Shown one piece after another: positions 18,387 to 31,295 of a stretch of DNA of 64,000 nt. The position numbers were made by a program, and so were the translations under genes. This DNA comes from Ryuthela nishihirai (taxonomy: Eukaryota; Arthropoda; Arachnida; Araneae; Heptathelidae). The DNA lies in assembly GCA_038380435.1 (NCBI GenBank), contig JAWZYU010000678.1, positions 23,043 through 87,042 of the forward strand, given 5' to 3'. Numbering within the stretch: the stretch's first letter is position 1; every line of letters starts with the position of its first letter. Under the pieces are notes generated by a model. The model had not been told where the DNA came from and did no database searches. It saw nothing but the letters and a program-made list of their open reading frames with translations.

Positions 18387-19604
18387 AACGTCGGATTCCT
18401 ATTATAGTAAGGCTCCGTAATCCGACCTGCAGAACCGGTGACATTTCTCCCTCGGGCAGTAGGGGGACACCGATGAGCTTGCAAAGTCCGTCGGATGGGA
18501 CGTTAAAGAACGCGATGCATTGCCGCGACTAGAGATATCTGTTTTCCCTCCCCAAACCTTTTCTGCTATTCCTTGTGGCCTGGCTATTTAGCCCATTGTG
18601 TGCATAAAAAATGCGAGTATAAAAGCCTCATTTTCTCACGTATACCAAAAATACATTTTTATATATGGTGAATGTTTGATTAACACAGGAATTGCGGTGT
18701 CCATCGAAGTCATAAGCCTTTTGCCTCTGTGGCAGACATGGAGCATTCCATTCCTTTTTTTTAGGATCTTAATATAGATAGATACCAAAAAAACTTAATA
18801 TTTAAAATCGGCGAAGAAATGGAATCTCGTAAATGGATCCCCGCGATTACGGAAATCTATAGATGTTCGGTAAAAGTCACAAAAGAAAGAGGGTACAAAG
18901 AATCAAAAGTCGCAAAAATTCACTCTGTTGCAGAATCCATAAGAAAGCTGTGGGGGCTTTTTTGGAGTGGAGACGCACTTTCAACATTTATTATGATTGT
19001 AAGAGTGCGAATCTCTCATTCCCTATCCGGTGCACAGCGACTTTTTCATCACTCTCTATAATGCCGTTTTTTGGTTTTCGACTCTTTCTGAAGCCTTTTT
19101 TTTTATGTGACTTTAATATCTATATATCTTCGTAATCAGGAGACTTGGTACTTCAATGTGTTGAATGGCTTTGTTGCCAGATTCCGTGTCAAACGTTTTG
19201 CTCCGGCGGAATGCATGTTTTAGAATTTCGGAAAAAAACAATTTTTGAAGAATCCAACGTTGAAGAACACAGTGGATGGCCTTGACGGGAGGCTATCATA
19301 TATGTCCCAACATCTGTTCCAGTGGGTCCCCAACCTTCTCCGAGCCTTCGCGGTACTTATGACCTGGCCATTTAGCCCATGGTGTGCAAAAAAGTGCCGC
19401 TCAGCGTTAAAACATTCCAAATGCACTTACGATTGGTTTGCTGAGTACTACTCCTTAACAGAGATTCAGAAGATGTTTATGTGGGTGTTGTAATGAAACG
19501 ATTAAATGCAGTGTTGCCAACCTCGAAAGATGAAATGATGCCTAAGCTTCAGAATATGACGGCAATGGATTTGGCAGCGATTTCTGTTTCAACGTAGGAT
19601 TGGT
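18387..19604 (+). repeat. Block E, copy 2
   Basis: Begins with a worn SINE-A segment (18,430-18,615), then a non-repetitive part. A reading frame from the ATG at 18,819 (MESRKWIPAITEIYRCSVKV) is shared with 27,114 but ends differently, so it is not clearly a gene. Contains an empty target site for the GC-rich retroelement near 19,122 and an embedded SINE-A 3' segment at 19,245-19,412. Confidence 0.85.
19466..19597 (+). pseudogene. Captured 3'-terminal exon fragment, copy 3
   Basis: Open 43 codons plus TAG, identical to copy 1 except for LAAIS in place of LAAIF and KLQ for KPQ, with the CTCCTTAACAG acceptor-like sequence just before it. Unrecognised protein. Confidence 0.4.
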
Positions 19605-20458
19605 TGGTTGTTTTACCTCTGAGAGGCACTTTCTTGCAAACCATGGGCTAAATGGTCGCGTCACATGGAACCCTAAGTCTCAGAGAAGGTTAGGGGACCC
19701 ACTGGAAAACCTGTTGGGAGACAGATGGTAGCCTCCCGTCAAGGCCATCCAGTGTGTTCTTTAACGTTGGGTTGTTTTACCTCTGAGTGGGACATTTTTG
19801 CGCACCATGTACTAAATGGCCAGGTGATATTTATCCCTAAGGTTCAGAGAAGGTTAGGGGACCCACTGGAAAAGCTGTTGGGAGACAGATGGTAGCCTCG
19901 CGTCAAGGCCATCCAGCGGGTTCTGTAACGTTGGGTTGTTTTACCTCTGAACGGCACTTTCTTGCACACAATGGGCTAAATGGCGAGGTCACATGTACCC
20001 CTAAGATTCAGAGAAGGTTAGGGGACCCACTGGAACAGCTGTTGGTATCAGATGGTAGCCTCCAATCAAGTCCATCCAGTTTGTTCTTTAACGTTGGGTT
20101 GTTTTACCTCCTAGCGGCACTTTTTGCACACCATGGGCTAAATTGCCAGGTCACATGGATCCCTAAGGCTCAGGGAAGGTTGAGGGAGGAGACCCACTGG
20201 AACAGCATTTGGAAATCAAATGGTAGCCTCCGGTCGAGTCCATTTAGTTTGTTCTTTATCGTTGGGATGTTTTACCTCTGAGCGGCACTTTTTTGCACAC
20301 CATGGGCTAAATGGCCAGGTCACATGGACCCCTAAGTTTCAAAGAAGTTTAGGGGACCCATTGGGAAAGCTGCTGGGAGACAGATGCTAACCTCCCGTCC
20401 AGTTGGTTTGTTTTACGACTGAGAGACTTTTTTTGCATACAATGGGCTAAATGGCCAG
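19605..20458 (-). repeat. Block F, copy 2: SINE-A 3' tandem array
   Basis: About five units of the SINE-A 3' half in minus orientation, more diverged from each other than in copy 3. Ends in a half MITE inserted after GGCTAAATGGCCAGG. Confidence 0.88.
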
Positions 20459-20461
20459 GTA

Positions 20462-20552
20462 CAGTCGCTCAAAAAAGTATCCGAACACTATGGTTAATTT
20501 CAGAATTCAGAAAAAATATCTGGCAACGATTTTTTTAGAAATTAGTGATACA
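20462..20552 (+). mobile_element. Half MITE
   Basis: Starts TA-CAGTCGCTCAAAAAAGTAT and runs to GAAATTAGTGAT, then switches to unrelated CATACCCTACCTGTACATAC. Only one arm is present. Confidence 0.85.
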
Positions 20553-20569
20553 TACCCTACCTGTACATA

Positions 20570-21383
20570 CCCTACTGAAAAAGAAACGGATTTAAAACAA
20601 AAACATCAGAAAAAGACATTTTACTCAGAAAAGTAAAAAAAAATGACCCTTTCTACTGTCCAAGGTAGAGTCACGTGACCTAAAAATTTATACTCCAGAG
20701 ATTCATCACTTGGCCTCCGCTCAACAGGGGCGTGTCATGATAATTCTGAGCACCGAGTCACGTGATCCGAAGATTCACACTCCAGAGATGCATCACTTGA
20801 CGGATTCGTTCGCTCATTAAGGGCGTTTTAAATAATGCGACAGGCGGTGTATTGTATATCGAGATACATTAAGAATACTCTATAAAGGCGATTCGGAAAA
20901 AGTACAATGTACCGGCTATTACAATTCCGTAATAGCCGATACGCCATACCTTTCCTAAGGGCCACATCTTCGTACCAGCGCCCGCCAGTGTTGCCTACGC
21001 TGGATCCCAGGCTGCCAAATGCCCAGGCCCTGCGCAGGCACCACTGGTTACTTCGGGGGCTAGCTCATCAGGGCGTGTGGACGGACCGTGATGATTGCGC
21101 GTCCTCCCTACTCCCCCAAACACGAGTTGCTCCGCTGTTTTCCACCAGACTACGGCGTCGTGGTTTCGAACAAAACGGCTCGTGGAGCAGACTCTTGGAA
21201 ATGGGCTCCACAGCCATTTTGCTTATATAGTAGGTCTTTAGGGCATTTATTAATTAGCGGTAGGTAATATTTTGAAAGTTGCGTCACAAAAAATGAGGAA
21301 TCTGGTAACGCAAAAAATCTGACCAAGGGTCATCGGTTAGAGGTCACCGAGACCTAATTATGGAGGAAATTTCATAAAGATAG
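20570..21383 (+). repeat. Block B, copy 3
   Basis: Same order as 6,986-7,799 with only scattered substitutions, including the paired GTCACGTGA segments and the 107-codon open frame (20,907-21,230). Runs directly into block C. Confidence 0.88.
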
Positions 21384-23520
21384 GTGAAGTAGGTTTTTTT
21401 TAAAAGGCATTCAAAATTCTCATAGAAATAACATGAAGAGAACCACCTCAAATTTTTTTAGAAACCAAAACCGAGGGAGAACAACATTTCCAAGTGAAAC
21501 ATGAAACCTGTTAAATGAGGTTCTGAAAGATTTGAATTATGGGTAAAGTTTTATAAAGATGGCCTCGAGCAAATGAGATTTCTTGGTAATGTTAAAGAAT
21601 AGGGAAAAGCTGGATCGAAAACCTAATGTTATCCTATGGACATTAGTCCTAGGTAAAAATCTTTATAACGCTCGAACCGTTCGAGATAGCGGGTTCGGAC
21701 TATGTGATTCGGGATCTATGTCAAATTACTTCACTCCCATATCGAGCACGAGGCTCTAAACTCAATGTTTAAAAAGTTTAAAATGAATTTTAAACTGTTA
21801 AAATCTCGAAAACCGCACGTCCCGAGTCGAATCCGGGTTAGGAATCGGATGCGTCTCGACGAGATGTTCCAGAAAAGGGGTCACACGATAGGGCTACCGG
21901 TAATATTTAAGAAGTTAGCATCAGCCAATCAACATTCAGGATTTGAAAATTCTGGAATCCCATTCGTTCTAAGTTGTAGAGGTAGATTTAAAATGTGCTC
22001 CCTTTTTTTCAATGTAAAGGAATTCCTATGATAAGAACGCACTTATAATTTTCAACCAATGAGATTAACTGGACGGATTCATTCTCACTGGGCTTAAAAA
22101 AATGAGGGGCGTTTTATCATAATTCTGATCACGGATTCTTTTCTTACTAGGAGGACTGAAGGGATAGAGATTTATCCCTAACGAGATAGATAAATAAATA
22201 TTTTTAACCAATCACAGCTCAGGAAGCTGATTAAGAAAGGGTTAAAATGGCTCCTAACTGTCAGTGACTTACTACTAGTATTTCCTATGCCTCAGAATAG
22301 GGAATCATGGGAGTCACCAAATGGACTAATTAAAGTATTTAAATATATTTTTAAATTTAAATCCTCCATATTTAAAAAACATAACTGAATAATTATTTTC
22401 AACCAATCACATTTAAATCTTCAGATGCCAACGGATTCTATTGGATACTACATTTCAGCTCGGAACTACTCTATTCTGCAGTCTGCAACATACGAAGTAC
22501 ATTGCACATGACATCTGAGCATACCTAGGACCTTTACGTATGAATTGTCATATAAGGACATATCTACGACGTCACATATATAAATAACCAATCATTTCAA
22601 ACCTTAACGATGACATCAGGATATAGTTATCGCAATATGTATCCTACGATAATACATTGGCGCACTCAATCTGAGCATTTCAATCTCCTTATACATATAC
22701 ATGGACAGCCTTATGACGCCACAATTTATTAGCCAATCAGCTTTGTCACGTGATTTCAATTAACCAAACAATTCAGACCTTAATCATGACATCACTGTAT
22801 ATTTATCCTAAAGCTTTGGTATACGGACAGTAAAATTCACCCGCCCCTGCGATGGCACAATGCTTTCTTTAAGGATCTCCTCAATTGAACTCCATACATG
22901 TTAACCTATGGGTAATCTGGGTCAAACAGTCACTAAGTCTAGCCACTAAATTAATGAATTAATTAATTATTTATTTCTCTACAACTCTTATTCAGCAGTA
23001 TAGGGATATGGCATTCTTCATGTCTTTAAAAACATGGATGCTTACAGGTAGACAGGGATGTAAGAAGGATGAGACTTCTTTGAACCAATTCTGGGGCGTT
23101 TTTTTTTATAATAATTTCACTCTTTTCTCTTTTATCCCATACTCCGCAAAGGATCGATACACTTTTTAAATACTTTCAATAGAGTGAAATGACTTTTTTA
23201 TTACATTTTAATTTCACTAAGCCTAATCTCGTACTATTGACATACGGATGAGCTATATCTCAACTTCTAATCACTCTTTTCACCTTTCTTCATAGTTTTC
23301 AATCTTCTTTCATTCTATACATAGGGCAAGCCTCAAAACCCTCCACAGAGTGAAGCCACAGGGCCCGTGCAAAATAGTCCCCAACTCACAAGGGGAAGAC
23401 TTGCTGCAAAGCCCCTTGCAACGGGAAACCGCAGGGCCCACATATAAAAATCCCCCAACCCGCGAGAGACACACGCCCCGTAAAGCCCAGAACCTGCACA
23501 ATATTAGATTTACTCATCTG
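21384..23520 (+). repeat. Block C, copy 2
   Basis: Co-linear with 12,753-14,937. The CCAAT sites are at corresponding places (for example 22,055 and 22,205 regions); the second TGACGTCA is mutated to TGACGCCA near 22,715. No gene. Confidence 0.88.
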
Positions 23521-24090
23521 GGGGTCTCAATCGGTAGCGCACCAGGATCCGAACAAAAAGTATCCGAACATTACGTTGATTACAGAATTCAGAAAAAATA
23601 TCTGGCAACGATTTTTTTTTTGCAAATTAGTGATCTGGCAACCTTCGTGTACAATACATGTACAGTTGCTCAAAAAATATTCGAACACTACAGTTGATTA
23701 CAGAATTCAGAAAATATATCTGGCAAAGATTTTTTTTTACAAATTAGAGATCTGGCAAACTACGTGTACAGTCGCTCAATAAAATATCTGAACACTATGG
23801 TTGATTACAGAATTCAGAAGAAATATCTGGCAACGATTCTTTTTTTTACAAATTAGCGATTTCGGCAACCTTCGTGTACAGTCGCTGGAAAAAGTATCCA
23901 AACACTACGGTTGATTACAGAATTCAGATAAAATATCTGGCAACGATTTTTTAGAAATTATTGATCTGGCAAACTTCGTGTCACGTGACACGAAGGTTCC
24001 CAGTTCACTTATTTCTAAAAAAAATTGTTGCCAGATATTTTTTCCGAATTCTGTAAGGAACCACAGTGAGGCGTTCGCCACATGAAGGCG
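23521..24090 (+). repeat. SINE-A head remnant and MITE-half satellite array 3
   Basis: A broken SINE-A head (AATCGGTAGCGCACCAGGAT) leads into four to five forward halves and one inverted half after TTCGTGTCACGTGACACGAA (about 23,977). The inverted half loses its terminal part near 24,060. Confidence 0.88.
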
Positions 24091-24236
24091 ACTGTACTCG
24101 GTAAAAAAATATTTTTCCTTCCTTTTGGCTGTGCAAGTATATTAAAGAATATTATTTTCGGTGGGAAATAAGAGAATGAAGAAAAGGTAAAGAATACGCG
24201 TCTGTTCGTGGTGCTGAGAATAAAGGCAAGTTCCCC

Positions 24237-24590
24237 GTCCCATGGCCGAGTGGTTAGCGCGCTTGGCTATTGATCTAAGGGACCTGCATTGGAGCCCTGG
24301 GTAAGGCATTGATGGATGGTTGGCTACTGATCCTGAAATACTCCCAATATCGGCAGATAAAGCCCCCGCCCCGAAATTGGTTCCAAACACCTATAAACAG
24401 GCCCTTAGTGGCAGAAAACGCACAAATGCCCCAAAAAACGCTGTGTGAAACCACCTCAAAGCTACCTGGGTTCGAGCCCCGATGTTTCTCTGCTGAGGTC
24501 CTAACATCTTCTCAGGACCTTGTCTTATGACATATAAACTGACAGGCTCCTGTCAGACCTCTGCGACAAGCAGCTGCTTGAGGGGGATGT
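24237..24590 (+). mobile_element. SINE-B copy, same extended form as at 15,947
   Basis: Head TGGCCGAGTGGTTAGCGCGC, the same extra segment, and the tail ending AGCAGCTGCTTGAGGGGG. Same position in the unit as the copy at 15,947, so it was inserted before the unit was duplicated. Confidence 0.82.
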
Positions 24591-26280
24591 TTTACTGATT
24601 GCTTTCCGAATTTTTTTCTTCCATTTCATGGGTAGCAATCGAAAGGAATTTTGCTTTCAGTCCCAGTGAAATATTTTAAAGAACAGAGTAAGTTTAAGTA
24701 ACTTTGTTTGCATTATGCATTAAAGGAAATAAAAAAGAGCAACCGAAGCTAACGAGCTGCGAATTTCTGCAGTTACTTCTTTCAAAATGATTGAAACATT
24801 TACATAATCTACGGTTTTATAGAAATACATTTTCGCAATAAAAACCAGTTATTGATTTGGGTTTGTCAGGTTTAGAGATTCGATAGATAAATAAAATTTT
24901 TATTGATATATGAAAAACCAGCAGCGTTTTTCTCGCAATCTCACATTTTAGTCACCTTATAGTTAGTACTTAGCTTAGAGTGTTTTTGAAATCCATTATT
25001 CTTCAGTGCATTAATTCATTTCAATTTCTAAATGCAAATGTTTATTGTAGGAACGAAGACGTTTTGAATTCTTCTAGAGAACGAGACAGGTAGAGGGAAA
25101 AATATTCCATGCAGTTCTACTCTTAAAATCTCTGGAATTTATTGCAAAAGTTTAATTATGAGCTATTCTTCCCAAATAACAATTAAAACTTTTCCATTTT
25201 ACCTATTTCGAGGCAAAATTTTGAAAAGTACCTTTGAATTGATATTAGACGTTAATCTTCTACTTCTACATTATTTAGCAAACTCTGTTTTCGTTGCCAG
25301 ATCTCGCTAACATGTTATGCAGACGATAATTCATTAATTTTAATTAGAAGAGCTTCGTCTGATCGGTATTTTATTGCAGAGAGTGGGATAAATGGCAAGG
25401 TTACAAGGACCCCTAGGGCTAAAATAATAACTTAACCCTAGGGGACAGGTATAACTCCTGTACACGAGGTTAGAGAAGCGATATTGATATTTCAAGAAAA
25501 AAATTAAATTGAATTTCACATTTGAAGAATGATAGCACGATTTTAATACTTGATCATTTCCTCCATTTGAAATTATTTTTGTTGAATCAACTTCTGTAAG
25601 TAAAACAAGCAGGAAAAACACTTAAAATAGGCCAAAGTTAAATATTAGAAATTTTTAAAATCATTAAATACTAAATTATTAATAAATAAACCGTTTAACG
25701 ACTTTTTTTCAGTAAATGATTAGATACCAATTTATGATGCAAACCATTAATAGCTAATTCTAACAGAATATAAATTATAATATTAATATAATTGAATAAT
25801 AATAAGTAATTACAGAAGGATTTAAAACTAATTTCCATCTGTACACCAATGACTTGATTTTACATTAAGACTCTATGGAAGCTGAACTACCTGTACATCG
25901 TTTAGAAAAGTCTGTTTTCGTTGCCAGATCTCGCCAACAAACTATGAAGATGAAAATTCATTTATTTTATTCCAGAAGCCGTTCTTTCCTCTGATCATTT
26001 GAAAATAATTGCCCTTAGAGTTCAAAATACTGATGGATTCAGTGATTGCCCACAACTTGAAAGTTTTAAAGGGGGGCTTTAAAACAATTTTTTTTATTTA
26101 CAAGAGTTTAAAAAAACTTCTATTAAGAATATTTTGAAGATCTGCGTCATATCATAGAGAGCAAAGATACCTCGTTTGGATTATTTTAGTAAATAAGAGG
26201 TAAAAAATACTTAACTAGAAAAATAATTTATATTTATAAAATAGATATTAAAAATAATAATAGTTAAACGAACAAAGGAA
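24591..26280 (+). repeat. Block D, copy 2
   Basis: Co-linear with 16,311-17,960; has an additional CCCTAGGGGACAGGTATAAC segment near 25,436 that is also found in the inverted copies, so copy 1 has a deletion there. No gene. Confidence 0.85.
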
Positions 26281-26450
26281 GTTGTGTTGTTTTGCCCGTG
26301 AGGACATGTTTTATACACAATGGGCTAAATGGCCAGGTCACAAGCACCCCGAGAGCTTAAAGAAGTTTGGGGAAAAGGGACCCACTGGACAACTGTTGGG
26401 AGACAGATGGTAGTCTCTTATCAAAACCATCCAGCGTGTTGTTTAATGTG
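26281..26450 (-). mobile_element. SINE-A 3' fragment
   Basis: Same fragment and junction as 17,961-18,135. Confidence 0.8.
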
Positions 26451-26452
26451 TA

Positions 26453-26682
26453 CAGTCATTCAGAAATATATCCGAACCCTATGGTTGATTACAGAATAGA
26501 GAAAAAATATCCGGTAACGTTTTTTTTAGAAATTAGGGATGCGGCAACTTTGATCTGGGACGTGATTCTGGCAACCTTCGTGTCACGTGACACGAAGATC
26601 ACTAATTTCTAAAAAAATCGCTAAATAGTTTTTCTGAATTCTGTAATCAACCGTAGTTTTCGGATACTTTTTCGAGAGACTG
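26453..26682. mobile_element. Palindromic MITE
   Basis: TA-flanked inverted element with centre TTCGTGTCACGTGACACGAA; the right arm has lost a segment after the centre (ACACGAAGATCACTAATTTC). Confidence 0.85.
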
Positions 26683-26685
26683 TAC

Positions 26686-27950
26686 TCGAAACCTCGGATT
26701 CCTATTATAGTAAGGCTCCGTAATCCGACCTGCAGAATCGGTGACATTTCTCCCTCCGTCAGTAGAGGGACACCGATGGGCTTGCAAAGTGGACGTTAAA
26801 GAACGCGGTGGATGGCCGCGACTACAGATATATGTTTTCCTTCCCCGAACCTTTTCTGCTATTCCTTGTGGCCTGGTTATTTAGCCCATTGTGTGCATAA
26901 AAAATGCGAGTATAAAAGCCTCATCTTCTCACGTATACCAATAATACATATTTATATATGGTGAATGTTTGATTAACACAGGAATTGCGGTGTCCATCGA
27001 ATTCATAAGCCTTTTCACTCTGTGGCAGAAACGGAGCATTCCATTCCTTTTTTTTTTAGGATCTTCATATAGATAGATACCAAAAAAACTTAATATTTAA
27101 AATCGGCGAAGAAATGGAGTCTCGTAAATGGATCCCCGCGATTACGGAAATGTGTGGATGTTGGGTAAAAGTCACAAAAGGAAGACGGTACAAAGAATCA
27201 AAAGTCGCAAAAATTCACTCTGTTGCAGAATCCATAAAAAAGCTAGGGGGCTTTTGTTTTTTTGGTAATTCGCACCACTGCTTGATTCTTGATGACAGAC
27301 TGGAGAGGCACTTTCAACATTTATTATGATTGTACGGGTGCGTATCGGGTGCACAGCGACTTTTTCATCACCCTGTATAATGACGTTTTTTGGTTTTCGA
27401 CTCTTTCTGAAGCCTTTTTTTTTAATGTGACTTTAATATCTATATATCTTCGTACTCAGGAGACTTTCTATATATCTTCGTACTCAGGAGACTTGGTACT
27501 TCAATGTATTGAATGGCTTTGTTGCCAGATTCCGTGTCAAACTTTTTCCCCCGGCGGAATGGAAATTTTAGAATTTCCGAACAAAACAATTTTTGAACAA
27601 CCCAACGTTAAAGAACACACTGGATGGCCTTGACGGGAGCCTACCATCTGTCTCCCATCAGCTTTTCCAGTGGGTCCTCAACCTTCTCCGAGCCTTCGGG
27701 GTACTTGTGACCTGGCCATTTAGCCCATGGTGTGCAAAAAAGTGCCGCTCAATGTTAAAACAATCGAAATGCACTTACGATTGGTTTACTGAGTACTACT
27801 CCTTAACAGAGATTCAGAAGATGTTTATGTGGGTGTTGTAATGAAACGATTAAATGCAGTGTTGCCAACCTCGAAAGACGAAATGATGCCTAAGCTTCAG
27901 AATATGACGGCAACGGATTAGGCAGCGATTTTTGTTTCAACGTAGGATTG
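26686..27950 (+). repeat. Block E, copy 3
   Basis: Co-linear with copy 2; carries a 36-bp tandem duplication around CTATATATCTTCGTACTCAG (27,441-27,495) and an unoccupied retroelement target site. A SINE-A 3' segment lies at 27,596-27,755. Confidence 0.85.
27814..27945 (+). pseudogene. Captured 3'-terminal exon fragment, copy 4, broken
   Basis: Same frame as the other copies but with an in-frame TAG at 27,919-27,921 (GGATTTGGC changed to GGATTAGGC), so this copy could not encode the full segment. Confidence 0.45.
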
Positions 27951-30300
27951 ATTGCTTGTTTTACCTCTGAGCGCCACAGTTTTGCACACCATGGGCGAAA
28001 TGGCCAGGTCACATGGTACCCTAAGGCTCAGAGAAGGTTAGGTGACCCACTGGAAAACCTGTTGGGAGACAGATGGTAGCCTCCCGTCAAGGCCATCCAG
28101 CGCGTTCTTTAACGTTGGGTTGTTTTACCTCTGAGCGGCACTTTTTTGCACACCATGGGCTAAATGGCCAGGTCACATGAACCCCTAATGCTCAGAGAAG
28201 GTTAGGTGACCCACTGGAAAACCTGTTGGGAGACAGATGGTAACCTCCCGTCAAGGGTAGCCAGTGTGTTCTTTAACGTTGGGTTGTTTTACCTCTGAAC
28301 GGCACTTTTTTGCACACCATGGGCTAAATGGCCACGTCACATGGACCCCTAAGGCTCAGAGAAGGTTGGGGGACCCACTGGAAAACGTGTTGGGAGACAG
28401 ATGGTAGCCTCCCGTCAAGGGTATCCAGTGTGTTCTTTAACGTTGGGTTGTTTTACCTCTGAGCGGCACTTTTTTGCACAACATGGGCTAAATGGCCAGG
28501 TCACATGGACCCCTAAGGCTCAGAGAAAGTTGGGGGACCCATTGGAAAACCTGTTGGGAGACAGATGGTAGCCTCCCGTCAAAGCCATCAAGTGTGTTCT
28601 TTAACGTTGGGTTGTTTTACCTCTGAGCGGCACTTTTTTGCACACCATGGGCTAAATGGCCAGATCAAATGGACCTCTAAGGCTCAGAGAAGGTTGGCGG
28701 ACCCACTGGAAAACCTGTTGGGAGACAGATGTTAGCCTCCCGTCAAGGATATCCAGTGTGTTCTTTAACGTTGGGTTGTTTTACCTCTGAGCGGCACTTT
28801 TTTGCACACCATGGGCTAAATGGACAGGTCACATGGACCCCTTAGGTTCAGAAAAGTTTAGGGGACCCACTAGAAAACCTGTTGGGAGACAGATGGTAGC
28901 CTCCCATCAAGGCCATCCAGTGTGTTCTTTAAAGTTGGGTTATTTTACTCCCGTCAAGATCATCCAAAGTGTTCTTTAACGTTGGGTTATTTTACCTCTG
29001 AGCTGCACCTTTTTGCACCCCATGGGCTAAATGGCCAGGTCACATGGACCCCGAAATCTAAGAGAAGGTTAGGGGACTCACTGGAAACCCTGTTGGGAGA
29101 CAGATGGTAGCCTCCCATCAAGGCCATCCAGAGTGTTCTTTAAAGTTGGGTTGTTTTACCTCTGAGCTGCATATTTTAGACACCATGGGCTAAATGGCCA
29201 GGTCACATAGACACCGAAGGCTAACACATGGTTAGGGGACCCACTGGAAAACCTGTTTGGAGACAGATGGTAGCCTCCCGTCAAGGCCATCCATTGTGTT
29301 CTTTATCGTTGGGTTGTTTTACCTCTGAGTGGCACTTTATTGCACACCATGGGCTAAATGGCCAGGTCACATGGACCCCTTAGGTTCAGAAAAGGTTAGG
29401 GGACTCACTAGAAAACCTGTTGGGAGACAGATGGTAGCCTCCCGTCAAGGCCATCCAAAGTGTTCTTTAACGTTTGGTTGTTTTACCTCTGAGCGGCACT
29501 TTTTTGCACCCCATGGGCTAAATGGCCAGGTCACATGGACCCCGAAGGCTAACACAAAGTTATTGGACCCGCTGGAAAACCTGTTGGGAGAGAGATGATA
29601 GCGTCCCGTCAAGGCCATCCAGCGTGTTCTTTAACGTTGGGTTGTTTTACCTCTGACGGCACTTTTTTTGCACACCATGGGCTAAATGGCCAGGTCACAT
29701 GGACCCCTAAGGCTCAGAGAAGGTTAGGGGACCCACTGGAAAACCTGTTGGGAAACAGATGATAGCCTCCCGTCATGGCCATCCAGTGTGTTCTTTAACG
29801 TTGGGTTGTTTTACCTCTGAGCGGCAGTTTTTTGCACACCATAAACTAAATGGCCAGGTCACATGGACCCCGAAGGCTAAGACTAGGTTAGGGGACCCAC
29901 TGGAAAACCTGTTCGGAGACAGATGGTAGCCTCCCGTCAAGGCCATCAAATGTGTTCTTTAACGTTGTGTTGTTTTACCTCTGAGCAGCACTTTCTCGCA
30001 CACAATGGGCTAAATGGCCAGGTCACATGGACTCCTAAAGCTCAGAGAAGGTTCGGGGACCCACTGGAACAGTTGTTGGGAATCAGATGGTAGTCTCCGG
30101 TCAAGGCCATCCAGTTTGTTCTTTGACGTTGGGTTGTTTTACCTCTGAGCGGCACTTTTTTGCACACCATGGGCTAAATGGCCAGGTCACATTGACCTCT
30201 GAGGCTCAGAGAACGTTAGGGGACCCACTGGAAAAGCTGTTGGGAGACAGATGCTAACCTCCCGTCCAGCTGGGTTGTTTTACCACTGAGAGACTTTTTT
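27951..30300 (-). repeat. Block F, copy 3: largest SINE-A 3' tandem array, 164-bp period
   Basis: CTGAGCGGCAC recurs at 28,131, 28,295, 28,459, 28,623 and 28,787, a constant 164-base spacing, and the series continues for about 14 units. Units are near-identical, with TTGCACACCATGGGCTAAAT, GAAAACCTGTTGGGAGACAG and GTGTTCTTTAACGTTGGGTT in each. One unit has a partial duplication near 28,920-28,990. Confidence 0.93.
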
Positions 30301-30484
30301 TGCACACAATGGGCTAAATGGCCAGGTCAGAAGCACCCCGAAGACTAGATTGGGGAGGACCCACTGTAATGGCTGTTGAGAGACAGATGGTAGCCATCCA
30401 GCGTGTTCTTTAATGTGTGCACGAGGTCACAGCTTAACGTTCCATCCCATGAACGGTGGCTCTCCCAAGACTATCCGTATAACC
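30270..30484 (-). mobile_element. SINE-A body segment closing block F
   Basis: Continues further into the SINE body (TTTAATGTGTGCACGAGGTC, CCATCCCATGAACGGTGG) and ends at the block B boundary, as at 6,985. Confidence 0.75.
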
Positions 30485-31295
30485 TACCGAAAAAAAAAAC
30501 GGATTTAAAAAAAACATCAGAAAAAGACATTTTACTCAGAAAAGTAAAAAAAAAAAATGACCCTTTCTACTATCCAAGGTAGAGTCACGTGACCTAAAGA
30601 TTCATACTCCAGAGATTCATCACTTGGCCTCCGCTCATCAGGGGCGTGTCATGATAATTCGGAGCACCGAGTCACGTGATCCGAAGATTCACACTCCAGA
30701 GATTCATCACTAGACGGATTCGTTCGCTCATTAATGGCGTTTTAAATAATGCGGCAGGCGGTGTATTGAATATCGAGATACATTAAGAATACTCGAAAAA
30801 GGCGATTCGGAAAAAGTACAATGTACCGGCTATTACAATTCCGTAATAGCCGATACGCCATACCTTTCCTAAGGGCCACATCTTCGTACCAGCGCCCGCC
30901 AGTGTTGCCTACGATGGATCCCAGGCTACCAAATGCACAGGCCCTGCGCAGGCACCACTGGTTACTTCGGGGGCTAGCTCATCACGGCGTGTGGACGGAC
31001 CGTGATGATCGCGCATCCTCTCTACCCCCCCAAACACGAGTTGCTCCGCTGTTTTCCACCAGACTACGGCGTCGTGGTTTCGAACCAAACGGCTCGTGGA
31101 GGAGAGTCTTCGAAATGGGCTCCATAGCCAATTTGCTTATATAGTAGGTCTTCAGGGCATTTATTAATTAGCGTTAGGTAATATTTTGAAAGTTGCGTCA
31201 TAAAAAATGAGGAATCTGGCAACGCAAAGAATCTGACCAAGGGTCATCTGTTAGAGGTCACCGAAATCTAATTATGGAAGAAATTCCATAAAGAT
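30485..31295 (+). repeat. Block B, copy 4
   Basis: Full copy ending AAATTCCATAAAGAT where a LINE fragment is inserted. Includes the 107-codon open frame (30,821-31,144) and, on the minus strand, a perfect B-box GGTTCGAAACC near 31,080. Confidence 0.87.

Noticed and set aside
18819..19061. 80-codon frame MESRKWIPAITEIYRCSVKV in block E
   Set aside because: Shared start with 27,114, but the frame diverges and ends in different places, and no family is recognised; kept only as a note under block E.
27951..30300. CRISPR-like array because of regular spacing
   Set aside because: The whole 164-bp unit is repeated, with no short repeat separated by unique spacers, in a eukaryotic sequence.
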